Source: Bacteroidaceae bacterium (GTDB taxonomy: Bacteria > Bacteroidota > Bacteroidia > Bacteroidales > Bacteroidaceae). Taken from it: a stretch of DNA of 64,000 bases. The stretch is from positions 16,550 through 80,549 of the forward strand of contig JAGBGU010000010.1 in the NCBI GenBank assembly GCA_017935785.1. The letters run 5' to 3'. The notes below the pieces were generated by a model. It made no database searches, was not told the DNA's origin, and saw nothing but the letters and a program-made list of their open reading frames with translations. The translations under genes and the position numbers were made by a program. Below are positions 16,244 to 24,960 of the stretch, piece by piece; positions within the stretch are counted from its first letter, which is position 1; every line of letters begins with the position of its first letter.

Positions 16244-16370
16244 AAAGAAAGCGAGCTATAATAACACCAAACACACGGTGAGGTTTGCGCTTAGGCGTAG
16301 ACTCACCCATAGTGTGTTTGAGGTTTGTGGTGAACCTGAGTGGATTATGGTGACGGTCTACGCTTTCTTT
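16244..16370 (+). ncRNA. Structured leader element upstream of lipoprotein gene
   Basis: An outer stem pairs AAAGAAAGCG (16244-16253) with CGCTTTCTTT (16361-16370). Inside it CAAACACACGGTGAG (16268-16282) pairs perfectly over 15 bp with CTCACC/GTGTGTTTG (16302-16320), interrupted only by a 4-nt bulge. There is no T-run, so it is not an intrinsic terminator. It could be a cis-regulatory RNA; a small MITE-like inverted repeat is the alternative. No known riboswitch class is recognised. Confidence 0.5.
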
Positions 16371-16437
16371 ATGCCTATAAGGCTCAAGAAGCGCAACACA
16401 ATAAATATGACATTATAAATAATTAATACCATATAAA

Positions 16438-17244
16438 ATGATGACTTATAAAAAATTAATCTTTGCCCTGATTGGTACAGCAGGCTTAGCGTTTACGTCT
16501 TGTTCAAGCGACAACGAAGACATGACAACCAACGAACCTCAAATGGTAAATGTAAAATTGGATTTCACTTTCGAGCAAAGCGGAGACATGACTCGTGCCA
16601 ATGGTGCAGAAACCTATGCAGCCTTTTATGAGAAGTACATCAAGACAAAACAACTAACGCCCAAAAACTTTTCGTTAACTTTCATAAACAAAGAGACAAA
16701 CGAGACGATATTATCAAAAAATGGCACTTGGGAGTCTGAAAATGGAATACAATTACCAGAAGGAACGTATAAAGTAACCGGAACATCCTATCCAAAAGAA
16801 AAATATTCAGAATCACCATCTGACACAGTTTATATAAGCTTCAGTGAAGAAGTTGAGATAACAAAATCAACCACTCAGTTAACACTGACAGCCAATTATG
16901 CTTCATATTTGCTTTTATTTGATGTGAATAACATTCGTAACATATTACTGGCAGATGAATATAATACCGCATTCCCTGAAGACAACAAAATGTATAAGAA
17001 ACTAACCAAGGACGACAATTGCTACTGGCTTTTCATGGTTAACAATTATTACAATCGTTATACTTATAATTATGGTGAAACATACTATTATGATTATTAC
17101 TCATTTGCCGTTCAATTGATGAATGAAAGTACGGCAAAACTTGAACTTTATTCAAAGTCTTTCGATTGGGGTAAATATTACTTCTATCAATACAATGACA
17201 TGAGCACCTCATATAATATTCCCGAAATGCAACCCGGAAATTAA
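16438..17244 (+). CDS. Putative surface or periplasmic lipoprotein
   Basis: A 268-residue protein with a type II signal peptide (lipobox FTSC, Cys 22) followed by an acidic SSDNEDM stretch, which in Bacteroidetes can act as an export signal to the cell surface. The remainder is beta-rich with DMTRANG soon after the N-terminus, as in fimbrillin-like and related secreted proteins. There are many Tyr and Asn residues near the end (a NNYYNRYTYNYGETYYYDYY region around 200-220). No catalytic motif is seen. The helicase gene begins 12 nt after its stop, so the two share a transcript, an odd pairing of surface protein and nucleic-acid enzyme. Confidence 0.8.
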   Translation: MMTYKKLIFALIGTAGLAFTSCSSDNEDMTTNEPQMVNVKLDFTFEQSGDMTRANGAETYAAFYEKYIKTKQLTPKNFSLTFINKETNETILSKNGTWESENGIQLPEGTYKVTGTSYPKEKYSESPSDTVYISFSEEVEITKSTTQLTLTANYASYLLLFDVNNIRNILLADEYNTAFPEDNKMYKKLTKDDNCYWLFMVNNYYNRYTYNYGETYYYDYYSFAVQLMNESTAKLELYSKSFDWGKYYFYQYNDMSTSYNIPEMQPGN

Positions 17245-17256
17245 AGAAAGAATACC

Positions 17257-19014
17257 ATGAAAAACACCACTTGCGATTTATACAAGGAAACTGCGCTACT
17301 GCTGTGCCATCAATATGAAATTTCCACTCAGCTTATAAATGAGTTGATGGTCGACTTTCATCTAAATTCAGCAATAGAAATCCTTGGAGAACACACTGAC
17401 AAGGTTGAAAAAATGGCATTCCTGCTCCGTGCAAAGGAACAGGAATGCTTCAGTGCAAGTAGGTATGATTCTGTTGTTAAATTGCGAAAAAAGATTATCC
17501 AAAAATGGGATGAAGAAAAAATAAATTCTGCATTTGACAAATATTGTCATTCATCGGGTAAAACCTTAAATCACAAAGCACGGAAACTCTCAGAAATGCG
17601 CTGGTCTTGTGGAAAAGCATGGGCGCATATGTTTATGGAGTATTCAGGGATTGACAATTATTTTGCCGGTAAACGTATCAATAACGAAAAGAAAAACCAA
17701 TTTGAGGACATTTTGCCATTTATAAAACTTCCCGAACTTGTAGAATACCAAATCAAACTGAAAGAAGCGCTGATAAAAGTAATAAAAGAGAAGGGTAACG
17801 AAGCCAAATGTCTTTTAAGCCTTCCTACTGGAGGTGGAAAAACACGCGTTGCGGTTGAAGCATATATTGAATATCTTCGCCCAAGATTTGCCGAAGGAAA
17901 ATATTTGATTTGGATAGCACAAAGCGAAGAATTATGCGAACAGGCAATAAAGACATTCCAAGATATGTGGAAGAACAAGGAATTCACAGAATGCCTGCGC
18001 ATATATCGCCTTTTCGGTTCTCATAACATGGATGTTGACAGTATGATTGGTGGTGTGGTAGTGTGCAGCATTAATAAGTTGTACAACAATATAAAAGAGA
18101 GTCAAGAAGGTGATGCTTGTCATTACATGATTCAGAACTGCAGCACCTGTATCATTGATGAGGCACACCGCGCTGTTACAAAAATGTACAATAAATTCTA
18201 TGACTACAGCCAAACAGTAAGAGGTGAGCAAATGTTTCCAATATGCGGACTTACCGCTACCCCAGGACGCAATAATGATACATTGTCATTGACAAGTCAT
18301 TTCTTGTACAGATTATTCACTCCTGAAGTGCCATCCCAATTTAAGGAAAATCCCATATTATATTTCAGAAAAGAAAAATATCTAGCCCTTCCATATCATG
18401 TTGAAATTGCAACAGGTCAAGCTTTTGTGTTTTCTGATGAAGACGGAGAAAAGATAGAAACAGAATGGAAAAAATTGAAAGTTGGTGAAAAAACCTCTCC
18501 AGAACTGCAAGAACTTATGCAAGAGCTTATAGGTAATGGATGCAAAAAATTAGCAGATAATGTAAAGAGAAACAAGTTAATACTCGACACGTTGTTGTCT
18601 CTTCCAGATAATGCAAAAGTGCTTGTATATGCTTGTACTGTTGCACACGCAGAACTGATAAACAGTCTTCTCATAGCAAAAGGTAAACAATCGGCAGTTA
18701 TTACAGGAAATACACCACGATATAAACGACATGCTTATATTGATAAGTTTAAAAGCGATGAATTGCAATTCATCATTAACCATAGTGTGCTAACAACAGG
18801 TTTTGATGCGCCCAAGACAGATCACATCGTTCTATGTCGCCCAACATTCAGTGATATATTATATGAACAGATTGTAGGTCGTGGTTTACGAGGCCCTCGA
18901 TTTGGCGGTACTGAGACCTGTAAGATAATAGATTTCTGCGACACTTGTGAACGGTTTGGAGACCAACAATCCTATAAGAGATTTGAAACTTTCTGGTTCC
19001 AAACTTCCGATTAG
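17257..19014 (+). CDS. SF2 DEAD/DEAH-box helicase
   Basis: A 585-residue protein. The first 150 residues are helical and unlike known accessory domains. The SF2 core follows: Walker A LPTGGGKT (189-196), DEAH (301-304), GLTATPGR (about 331-338), and in the second RecA lobe LVYACTV, TTGFDAP and the arginine-finger motif QIVGRGLRGPR near 541. This is the arrangement of COG1061-type helicases found in restriction, repair and phage-defence settings. No nuclease or methylase is adjacent, so it is either a solitary defence helicase or works with the preceding lipoprotein. Base composition is visibly more AT-rich than that of the housekeeping genes, suggesting transfer. A short match to its CRPTFS motif recurs downstream near 19200. 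Confidence 0.88.
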   Translation: MKNTTCDLYKETALLLCHQYEISTQLINELMVDFHLNSAIEILGEHTDKVEKMAFLLRAKEQECFSASRYDSVVKLRKKIIQKWDEEKINSAFDKYCHSSGKTLNHKARKLSEMRWSCGKAWAHMFMEYSGIDNYFAGKRINNEKKNQFEDILPFIKLPELVEYQIKLKEALIKVIKEKGNEAKCLLSLPTGGGKTRVAVEAYIEYLRPRFAEGKYLIWIAQSEELCEQAIKTFQDMWKNKEFTECLRIYRLFGSHNMDVDSMIGGVVVCSINKLYNNIKESQEGDACHYMIQNCSTCIIDEAHRAVTKMYNKFYDYSQTVRGEQMFPICGLTATPGRNNDTLSLTSHFLYRLFTPEVPSQFKENPILYFRKEKYLALPYHVEIATGQAFVFSDEDGEKIETEWKKLKVGEKTSPELQELMQELIGNGCKKLADNVKRNKLILDTLLSLPDNAKVLVYACTVAHAELINSLLIAKGKQSAVITGNTPRYKRHAYIDKFKSDELQFIINHSVLTTGFDAPKTDHIVLCRPTFSDILYEQIVGRGLRGPRFGGTETCKIIDFCDTCERFGDQQSYKRFETFWFQTSD

Positions 19015-19355
19015 CTCCAGGTCTGCTCACGACACTAAAGGCTGTTGGAAAACGTTACAATCTACTCCCTAACAACACTGCCATTACTCTTTTCGCTGAC
19101 TATTGAGCCTTTGGCGGGAAGGGTAGGGAGGTTGTTGCGGTCGTACAAGTTTCCGACACTGTGTTCTTTTTTTTGAAGGCCGAGTGTGGCGCCGTCGTAT
19201 TATGCCGCCCAACATTCAGTGTCTTTCGCGCCAGGGCTTCGTCTCCCCCCCAAAAAAAACGGGTTGTTTGTGCAAATACAAATCATAAATAAGATTCTTT
19301 CTGAAATCTTTTAGTTAATTTTGCCTTACGAATCACGTTTTTTACTGCAATTATA
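19015..19355. other. Intergenic stretch with decayed coding fragments
   Basis: On the plus strand 19193-19221 matches the helicase segment at 18825-18853 in about 25 of 29 bases and still reads VVLCRPTFS. On the minus strand a frame from about 19190 to 19061 is open for about 45 codons with ordered composition (SVGNLYDRNNLPTLPAKG), ended by an in-frame stop at each side. Both look like remnants of genes or repeats. Confidence 0.5.
19316..19323 (+). promoter_or_regulatory. Putative -7 element of beta-galactosidase gene
   Basis: TAATTTTG, matching TAnnTTTG, about 33 nt before the ATG; the -33 box is not convincing. Confidence 0.45.
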
Positions 19356-21767
19356 ATGAATATAAGGAGAGCTCTATTTGCGTTGTTTATGATTTTGTGT
19401 GGTGGTATGTCCGTTCATGCACGCAATGTCGTTAGTCTGAATTTTGGATGGAAATTTCATGCCGGAGACCTTAATGACGCACAGCAAGTGCAATTGGACG
19501 ACCGGGGGTGGACCATGATAAACCTTCCGCACGACTTTCAGATACACCAGCCATGGATTGCTCCGGAGAAGAGTGAGAAGGCTGACAACAGCGACATGGC
19601 AAGTAATGTGAAAAGCAGGCTCAGCGCGCGGGCGTTCAAGGAGATGGGCATTGGCTGGTACCGCAGGCATCTTGTGGCTGACTCTTTGTGGAAGGGCAAA
19701 CGGGTGATTCTCGACTTTGAGGGTATAATGCTTGTGGGCGATGTGTATTTTAACGGAGAATACATCGGCGGCACGGATTACGGCTATTTGGGCTTTGAAC
19801 TTGACATTACTGACCGTCTCAAATTCGGAACAGAAAATATTATAGCGGTAAAGGCGAATACCATGAACAGCGACAATTCGAGATGGTATACCGGGGGCGG
19901 ACTTTATCGCGACGTAAACCTGATTGTTACGGATGACAAACAATATTTTACACGCCATCCGTTACACATTACAACGCCGATTGTCCGCAAAGATGGGGCA
20001 GTGGTGGTGCTCAAGGCGGAAACGACGTGCCATCTCAATGTCAGTTCCCAGAAGGTAAAGACGGTCATAAGAAATGAATCGGGGGATATAGTTTATTCAA
20101 ACACCAAGGACATACCATTCCGCAGAAACCAACGCACCAATGAATACGTTATAGACAGCATTGCGCTGGAGAATCCTATGTTGTGGAGTTGCGAACATCC
20201 GCATCTTTACCGGGCGGAACTTACCTTGTACAGACCCGACGGCTGTCGGGCGGACAGTATCAGCCAACACTTTGGTATAAGAAAGATTGAGTTCTCTCCG
20301 GATTTTGGTTTCAGACTGAATGGAGAAAAGGTGGTACTCAAGGGTGTGGCCAATCACCATACGCTTGGCGCTTTGGGGGCTGCGGCATATCCCCGTGCCA
20401 TAGAAAAGCGCATACAGCTGCTTAAGGAGTTTGGTGTGAACCATATCCGGACCTCGCATAATCCGTACAGCGCTTCGTTTATGGATTTGTGTGACAAATA
20501 TGGTATATTGGTCGTAGACGAACTGTATGACAAATGGCTGACCAAGTTTGCAGGTGGAAGGCGCGATTGGGTAAACCTTTGGCAATATGACATACCCGAA
20601 TTCATTCGTCGTGACAGGAATCATCCCTGTGTGGTGATGTGGAGTTTGGGCAATGAATTGCAGCAATACTGGAATCTGCCCTATGCGGACTGGGGCGTAA
20701 CGCCTTACCGACTTCAGCGCGAACTGCTGCGACGTTATGACCAGGAACGCCCTGTTACCGTTGCCATGCATCCCCGTTACAGACATCAGGATACTGATTC
20801 TTTGCCTGCGCCTCTTGTGCATGAAACCGACATTGCTTCTTACAATTACCGTTACATGTATTTCCCCGGAGACAGCAGGCGTTTTCCCAATATGATTTTT
20901 TACCAAAGCGAGGCTACGGCATCCGGTATGGGGCCCAATTATTACGAAATGGATTTGGACAAAGTGGTAGGGCTTGCCTATTGGGGCGCCATTGACTACT
21001 TGGGCGAATCTCAGGGATGGCCGGCAAAAGGATGGGCAAACGGCTCTTTTGACATTTCGTTGGAACCAAAACCTTCCGCTTATTTGCTGAAGAGCATCTT
21101 CAAACCAGACGAACCTGTTGTACACATAGGTATTGTGGAAAAAAACAGCAATTCTATGTGGAACGATGTTATGGTTGGTACACAAACCATGTCTGACCAC
21201 TGGAATTTCAAACCGGGCAGTTCGCTTTCTTTGTGGACTTATACAAATGCGGATGAGGTGGAACTTGTGCTGAACGGAAAGACCATAGGACGCAAGACGA
21301 ATGACAAAGCCAATCCCAAAAACAGAAACAAGATAAAATGGGATAAAGTAAAATATGAGGAAGGTTATCTGGAAGCGATAGCCAGAAATAACGGTAAGGT
21401 GGTTGCACGCCATAAGATTGAGACTGTCGGCAAGGCGGTAAGACTGACATCAGCATCAGATAATGCCAATTGGAAGGCAGATGGCACGGATTTGCAGCAT
21501 ATACGGTTTACTGCAGTTGACCGCAAAGGCCGTCGCGTACAAGGCGCAAATCAGTTGATGACCTTTGAAGTGGAAGGGCCGGCAGAAATTGTGGGTGTTA
21601 TCAACGGTGATATAGCGAGCCACGAAATGACGGTCGGGAACAGAAGAAGTTTGTTTAAGGGAGCGGCTACTGTTATCCTGCGTTCAAGCGGAATACCGGG
21701 TAAAGTGAAATTAAAAGTCAGTGCTGACGGTCTTCAATGTAAGGATGTAGAATTGATTACACAATAG
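19356..21767 (+). CDS. Secreted beta-galactosidase-type glycoside hydrolase (GH2)
   Basis: An 803-residue protein with a Sec signal peptide (cleavage near MSVHA). Domains in order: GH2 sugar-binding domain (WKFHAGD, LPHDFQI), Ig-like domain, barrel with HIRTSHNPYS, acid/base Glu434 in SLGNELQQYW and nucleophile Glu519 in FYQSEATASG, then DUF4982-like and Big-like C-terminal domains. The SEA nucleophile context and the C-terminal domains place it with the Bacteroidetes beta-galactosidases active on host or plant oligosaccharides. It is monocistronic. Its last codons (LKVSADGL to ITQ) are duplicated in decayed form at 24898-24960. Confidence 0.88.
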   Translation: MNIRRALFALFMILCGGMSVHARNVVSLNFGWKFHAGDLNDAQQVQLDDRGWTMINLPHDFQIHQPWIAPEKSEKADNSDMASNVKSRLSARAFKEMGIGWYRRHLVADSLWKGKRVILDFEGIMLVGDVYFNGEYIGGTDYGYLGFELDITDRLKFGTENIIAVKANTMNSDNSRWYTGGGLYRDVNLIVTDDKQYFTRHPLHITTPIVRKDGAVVVLKAETTCHLNVSSQKVKTVIRNESGDIVYSNTKDIPFRRNQRTNEYVIDSIALENPMLWSCEHPHLYRAELTLYRPDGCRADSISQHFGIRKIEFSPDFGFRLNGEKVVLKGVANHHTLGALGAAAYPRAIEKRIQLLKEFGVNHIRTSHNPYSASFMDLCDKYGILVVDELYDKWLTKFAGGRRDWVNLWQYDIPEFIRRDRNHPCVVMWSLGNELQQYWNLPYADWGVTPYRLQRELLRRYDQERPVTVAMHPRYRHQDTDSLPAPLVHETDIASYNYRYMYFPGDSRRFPNMIFYQSEATASGMGPNYYEMDLDKVVGLAYWGAIDYLGESQGWPAKGWANGSFDISLEPKPSAYLLKSIFKPDEPVVHIGIVEKNSNSMWNDVMVGTQTMSDHWNFKPGSSLSLWTYTNADEVELVLNGKTIGRKTNDKANPKNRNKIKWDKVKYEEGYLEAIARNNGKVVARHKIETVGKAVRLTSASDNANWKADGTDLQHIRFTAVDRKGRRVQGANQLMTFEVEGPAEIVGVINGDIASHEMTVGNRRSLFKGAATVILRSSGIPGKVKLKVSADGLQCKDVELITQ

Positions 21768-21787
21768 GAGAAGGTTATTTGCGCAAA
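21710..21787. repeat. Left copy of direct repeat flanking the sulfur module
   Basis: Contains the last codons of the GH2 gene and 20 bp beyond. It matches 24898-24960; the final 32 bp (21756-21787, identical to 24929-24960) are unchanged, while the right copy lacks 15 bp inside the coding part. Confidence 0.9.
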
Positions 21788-21942
21788 CCTCAAAAGAAGT
21801 ATCCGGGCATTTTGACAAAAACATAATTGGCATTTCCGGCATAAACCACCTTGAAATAAATAATTTCTGTTAAAAAAGCACAAGAAACATTAAAGGTGCA
21901 AATATTTTCCACGAGAAACTTTTATGGTTGAAAAATATGTAT

Positions 21943-21950
21943 TACATTTG
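21943..21950 (+). promoter_or_regulatory. Putative -7 element of oxidoreductase-MarR operon
   Basis: TACATTTG, a match to TAnnTTTG, six bases ahead of the palindrome at 21956; a binding protein there would cover the start of transcription. No clear -33 box. Confidence 0.5.
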
Positions 21951-21955
21951 CAATA

Positions 21956-21970
21956 GTTTCCAATGGAAAC
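21956..21970. promoter_or_regulatory. Probable operator GTTTCCAATGGAAAC
   Basis: A perfect 15-bp palindrome (GTTTCC-AAT-GGAAAC) centred just after the -7 box and 43 bp before the oxidoreductase start. Size and symmetry suit a MarR dimer, and a MarR gene is the second gene of the operon, so autorepression is the simple reading. Confidence 0.6.
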
Positions 21971-22012
21971 ATTATAAAAGCATATAAACAACATAAAAGA
22001 CACAACAAAAAT

Positions 22013-24475
22013 ATGAAAGCAAATTCAGTACCTAAGTATCTTATAGTGGGCGGAGTAGCCGGAGGAGCTACTAGCGCAGCCCGTATCCGTAGAAACACTG
22101 AGCAAGCGGAAATTATACTGTTTGAAAAAGGCGAACACATCTCGTATGCCAATTGCGGACTTCCTTATTACATCGGTGGTGTGATTGAAGAACGCGAGAG
22201 GCTATTCTTGCAAACTCCCGAGGCGTTTGGCCAACGATTTGCCATTGATGTGCGCACTCGTAGTGAAGTTACCAGTATTGATTTAAAAAACAAGACCGTA
22301 GAAGTGCGTACAAGCGACGGACGCGAATATACCGAGTCTTACGACAAACTGCTGCTTTCTCCAGGCGCCTCTCCCGTTTGTCCGCCCCTTCCAGGCATCG
22401 ATAGCGAAGGCATCTTTACGCTCCGCAATGTGGCTGATACCGACCGCATCAAACAATATATGCAAAACCATCCAGTAAGGCGCGCCGTGATTGTAGGCGG
22501 AGGATTCATCGGGTTGGAAATGGCAGAAAACTTGCAACATGCAGGTGCGCAGGTATCCGTGGTGGAAATGGCGAACCAAGTGATGGGTCCTATCGACTAT
22601 TCCATGGCTTCGTTCGTTCACCAGCACCTCCAGGAAAAGGGAGTTCAGCTTTATCTGGGGCAGGCTGTTGAATCATTTACTCATGAAGACGGCCATCTTA
22701 CCGTTAATTTCCGGTCGGGCATTCAATTGGAGGCCGATTTGGTATTGCTCAGCATTGGCGTTCGTGCCGAAACGCGATTGGCGCAAGAAGCGGGATTGAA
22801 ACTGGGAGAAATGCGGGGCATCCATGTCAATGAATACCTGCAGACCTCTGACGAGTCTGTCTATGCCGTAGGTGATGCCATCGAGTTTCCGCATCCCCTC
22901 ACGGGTAAACCTTGGCTCAACTTTCTGGCCGGACCAGCCAACCGTCAAGCACGCATTGTGGCCGACAACATGGTCTTTGGTAACACTCAAACCTACGAAG
23001 GCTCCATCGGCACATCCATAGCCAAAGTGTTCGATATCACGGTGGCATCTACCGGTCTGCCGGCAAAGCGACTGAAACAGATGGAGATTCCGTACCTCTC
23101 GGCCACCATTCATTCTGGCTCACACGCGGGTTATTATCCCGGTGCTTTACAGATGACCATCAAGATTACCTTCTCGCCTAAAGACGGCAAATTGTTTGGT
23201 GCACAAATTGTGGGTTACGACGGAGTAGACAAGCGTATCGACCAGTATGCACTTGCCATCAAGAACGGTGCAACTGTATCGCAGCTCACCCAATTGGAGC
23301 ATGCCTATGCGCCCCCATTCTCCTCTGCTAAGGACCCCGTTGCCATCAGCGGTTATGTGGCCGGTAATATATTAAGCGGAAGAATGAAGCCACTCTATTG
23401 GAGAGAATTGCAACAAACTGATGTCAGCAAAGTTACATTGGTAGATGTACGCACAGCTGATGAAGCCTCTTTGGGCAGCCTACCCGGAGCCATCAACATC
23501 CCGTTGGACGATTTGCGTGCCCGGATGAATGAGATTCCGACCGACCGCCCTGTATACTTATTTTGCGGAGTAGGTCTGCGCGGGTACCTTGCTTCGAACA
23601 TTTTGAAAGGACACGGCTATACCGATGTGCGCAACCTCATCGGCGGTTTGAAACTCTATGAATCGGCTGTTAAGGAGGTGCTGCCGCCAGAAGAAGGCTC
23701 TGTCAATGCTACCATCCCGGGCGTGTCATCCGCACCGTCTTCCCATGTCATCCATGTAGACGCATGCGGCATCCAGTGTCCGGGTCCCATCCTCAAACTG
23801 AAGAAATGCATGGAAACGCTTCAACCTGGCCAACGTCTGGAAGTACGCGCCACTGATGCCGGCTTTCCCCGCGATGCAGAATCATGGTGCAGAACTACTG
23901 GCAATCAGTTCATAGAGAAGCGTTCGGAAGGCGGTATGTATTATGCTGTCATCGAAAAGTCACTCCCCGGTGTGCCCTCCAAAGCGGGTACGTCAGTGTC
24001 CGAAGAAAAAGGCAAAACACTGATTCTCTTCAGTGACAATCTTGACAAAACTTTAGCTACCTTTGTACTCGCAAACGGAGCAGCTGCTACCGGTAAGAAA
24101 GTATCCATCTTCTTCACCTTCTGGGGATTGAACGCGATTAAGAAAACAGACAAGCCCCGTGTAAAGAAAGACATATGGGGACGGATGTTCGGATGGATGC
24201 TCCCCTCCGATTCTACCAAACTCGCCCTTTCGCAGATGAATATGCTGGGTATTGGTGCCAGGATGATGCGCTACCTGATGAAGCGGAAAGGGGTGGATTC
24301 ATTGGAAACCCTCCGCCAGCAAGCCATTGATAACGGAGTGGAATTCATTGCTTGCCAAATGTCGATGGACGTGATGGGCGTGAAGCGGGAAGAGTTGTTG
24401 GATGAAGTAACAGTAGGCGGAGTGGCTACTTACATGGAAAGAGCCGAACAAGCCAATGTAAATTTGTTTATCTGA
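22013..24475 (+). CDS. CoA-disulfide reductase-like flavoprotein fused to rhodanese, TusA and DsrE domains
   Basis: An 820-residue cytoplasmic protein. Residues 1-450 form a pyridine-nucleotide disulfide oxidoreductase: FAD motif VGGVAGGATSAAR, active Cys48 in SYANCGLPYYIGG as in CoA-disulfide/NADH oxidase-type enzymes, NAD motif VGGGFIGLE and dimerisation domain. About 460-550 is a rhodanese with active Cys518 (FCGVGLRGY). About 575-645 is a TusA domain with CPGP (Cys589). About 665-820 is a DsrE/DsrF-like domain. All four are redox or persulfide-handling modules, so the protein probably reduces CoA-linked or other (per)sulfides and relays sulfane sulfur internally. It is cotranscribed with a MarR regulator 5 nt downstream. 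Confidence 0.92.
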   Translation: MKANSVPKYLIVGGVAGGATSAARIRRNTEQAEIILFEKGEHISYANCGLPYYIGGVIEERERLFLQTPEAFGQRFAIDVRTRSEVTSIDLKNKTVEVRTSDGREYTESYDKLLLSPGASPVCPPLPGIDSEGIFTLRNVADTDRIKQYMQNHPVRRAVIVGGGFIGLEMAENLQHAGAQVSVVEMANQVMGPIDYSMASFVHQHLQEKGVQLYLGQAVESFTHEDGHLTVNFRSGIQLEADLVLLSIGVRAETRLAQEAGLKLGEMRGIHVNEYLQTSDESVYAVGDAIEFPHPLTGKPWLNFLAGPANRQARIVADNMVFGNTQTYEGSIGTSIAKVFDITVASTGLPAKRLKQMEIPYLSATIHSGSHAGYYPGALQMTIKITFSPKDGKLFGAQIVGYDGVDKRIDQYALAIKNGATVSQLTQLEHAYAPPFSSAKDPVAISGYVAGNILSGRMKPLYWRELQQTDVSKVTLVDVRTADEASLGSLPGAINIPLDDLRARMNEIPTDRPVYLFCGVGLRGYLASNILKGHGYTDVRNLIGGLKLYESAVKEVLPPEEGSVNATIPGVSSAPSSHVIHVDACGIQCPGPILKLKKCMETLQPGQRLEVRATDAGFPRDAESWCRTTGNQFIEKRSEGGMYYAVIEKSLPGVPSKAGTSVSEEKGKTLILFSDNLDKTLATFVLANGAAATGKKVSIFFTFWGLNAIKKTDKPRVKKDIWGRMFGWMLPSDSTKLALSQMNMLGIGARMMRYLMKRKGVDSLETLRQQAIDNGVEFIACQMSMDVMGVKREELLDEVTVGGVATYMERAEQANVNLFI

Positions 24476-24480
24476 GAAAA

Positions 24481-24867
24481 ATGGAAAAGATAACCTGTAT
24501 ATGTGTCATGAGGGAGCTGATGAAAGCTCTCTCTGACTTTGAAACCCAATTGATGGAGAACCATGGCGTTACATTGAACGAAGCCATGACCTTGTGTGCG
24601 GTGGGAGACGAATGTATTACCGCCTCTGTCATCTCAGAGCGTACCGGCCTTCGCCCCTCGCATACCTCCAAGGTGGTCAGTTCTTTGGAAAGCAAGAAGT
24701 ACGTTATTCGTAAGTTAGGCAAACAGGACAAGCGGCAGATGTACTTGTCGCTGAGTACACGGGGAAAAGAATGCTTGTCGCGAATAAAAGTCCACGCTTT
24801 CGACATTCCCCCCATGCTGCAGCCCATATTGCAGGAGTATCAGCAGAGTAAGGTTGAAGGGCTGTAA
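24481..24867 (+). CDS. MarR family transcriptional regulator
   Basis: A 128-residue protein with a winged helix at about 45-105 (ITASVISERTGLRPSHTSKVVSSLESKKYVIRKL, then the wing KQDKRQMYLSLSTRGKE). Four cysteines lie in the N-terminal part (Cys6, Cys8, Cys39, Cys45), which would suit a thiol or persulfide sensor. It follows the sulfur-handling flavoprotein after 5 nt and probably acts at the palindrome at 21956. Sensing of reactive sulfur is inferred from context, not shown. Confidence 0.85.
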   Translation: MEKITCICVMRELMKALSDFETQLMENHGVTLNEAMTLCAVGDECITASVISERTGLRPSHTSKVVSSLESKKYVIRKLGKQDKRQMYLSLSTRGKECLSRIKVHAFDIPPMLQPILQEYQQSKVEGL

Positions 24868-24897
24868 GGCCGCTTGCAATCCTTCCAACCTCATTAC

Positions 24898-24960
24898 ATT
24901 AAAAGTCTGTACTGACGGTCTTGAATTTATTACACAATAGGAGAAGGTTATTTGCGCAAA
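24898..24960. repeat. Right copy of direct repeat flanking the sulfur module
   Basis: In the frame of the GH2 gene it reads LKVCTDGL-EFITQ-stop, an internally shortened version (15 bp fewer) of the GH2 C-terminus. Its last bases also encode the HLRK-stop end of the minus-strand glycosyltransferase. Confidence 0.9.

Noticed and set aside
16244..16370. Invertible promoter element
   Set aside because: The outer inverted repeat is only 10 bp, no recombinase gene is nearby, and the internal stem-loop favours an RNA structure.
20097..21413. 438-codon open frame on the minus strand
   Set aside because: Antisense to the GH2 beta-galactosidase gene with its catalytic motifs; no start signals or recognisable domain.
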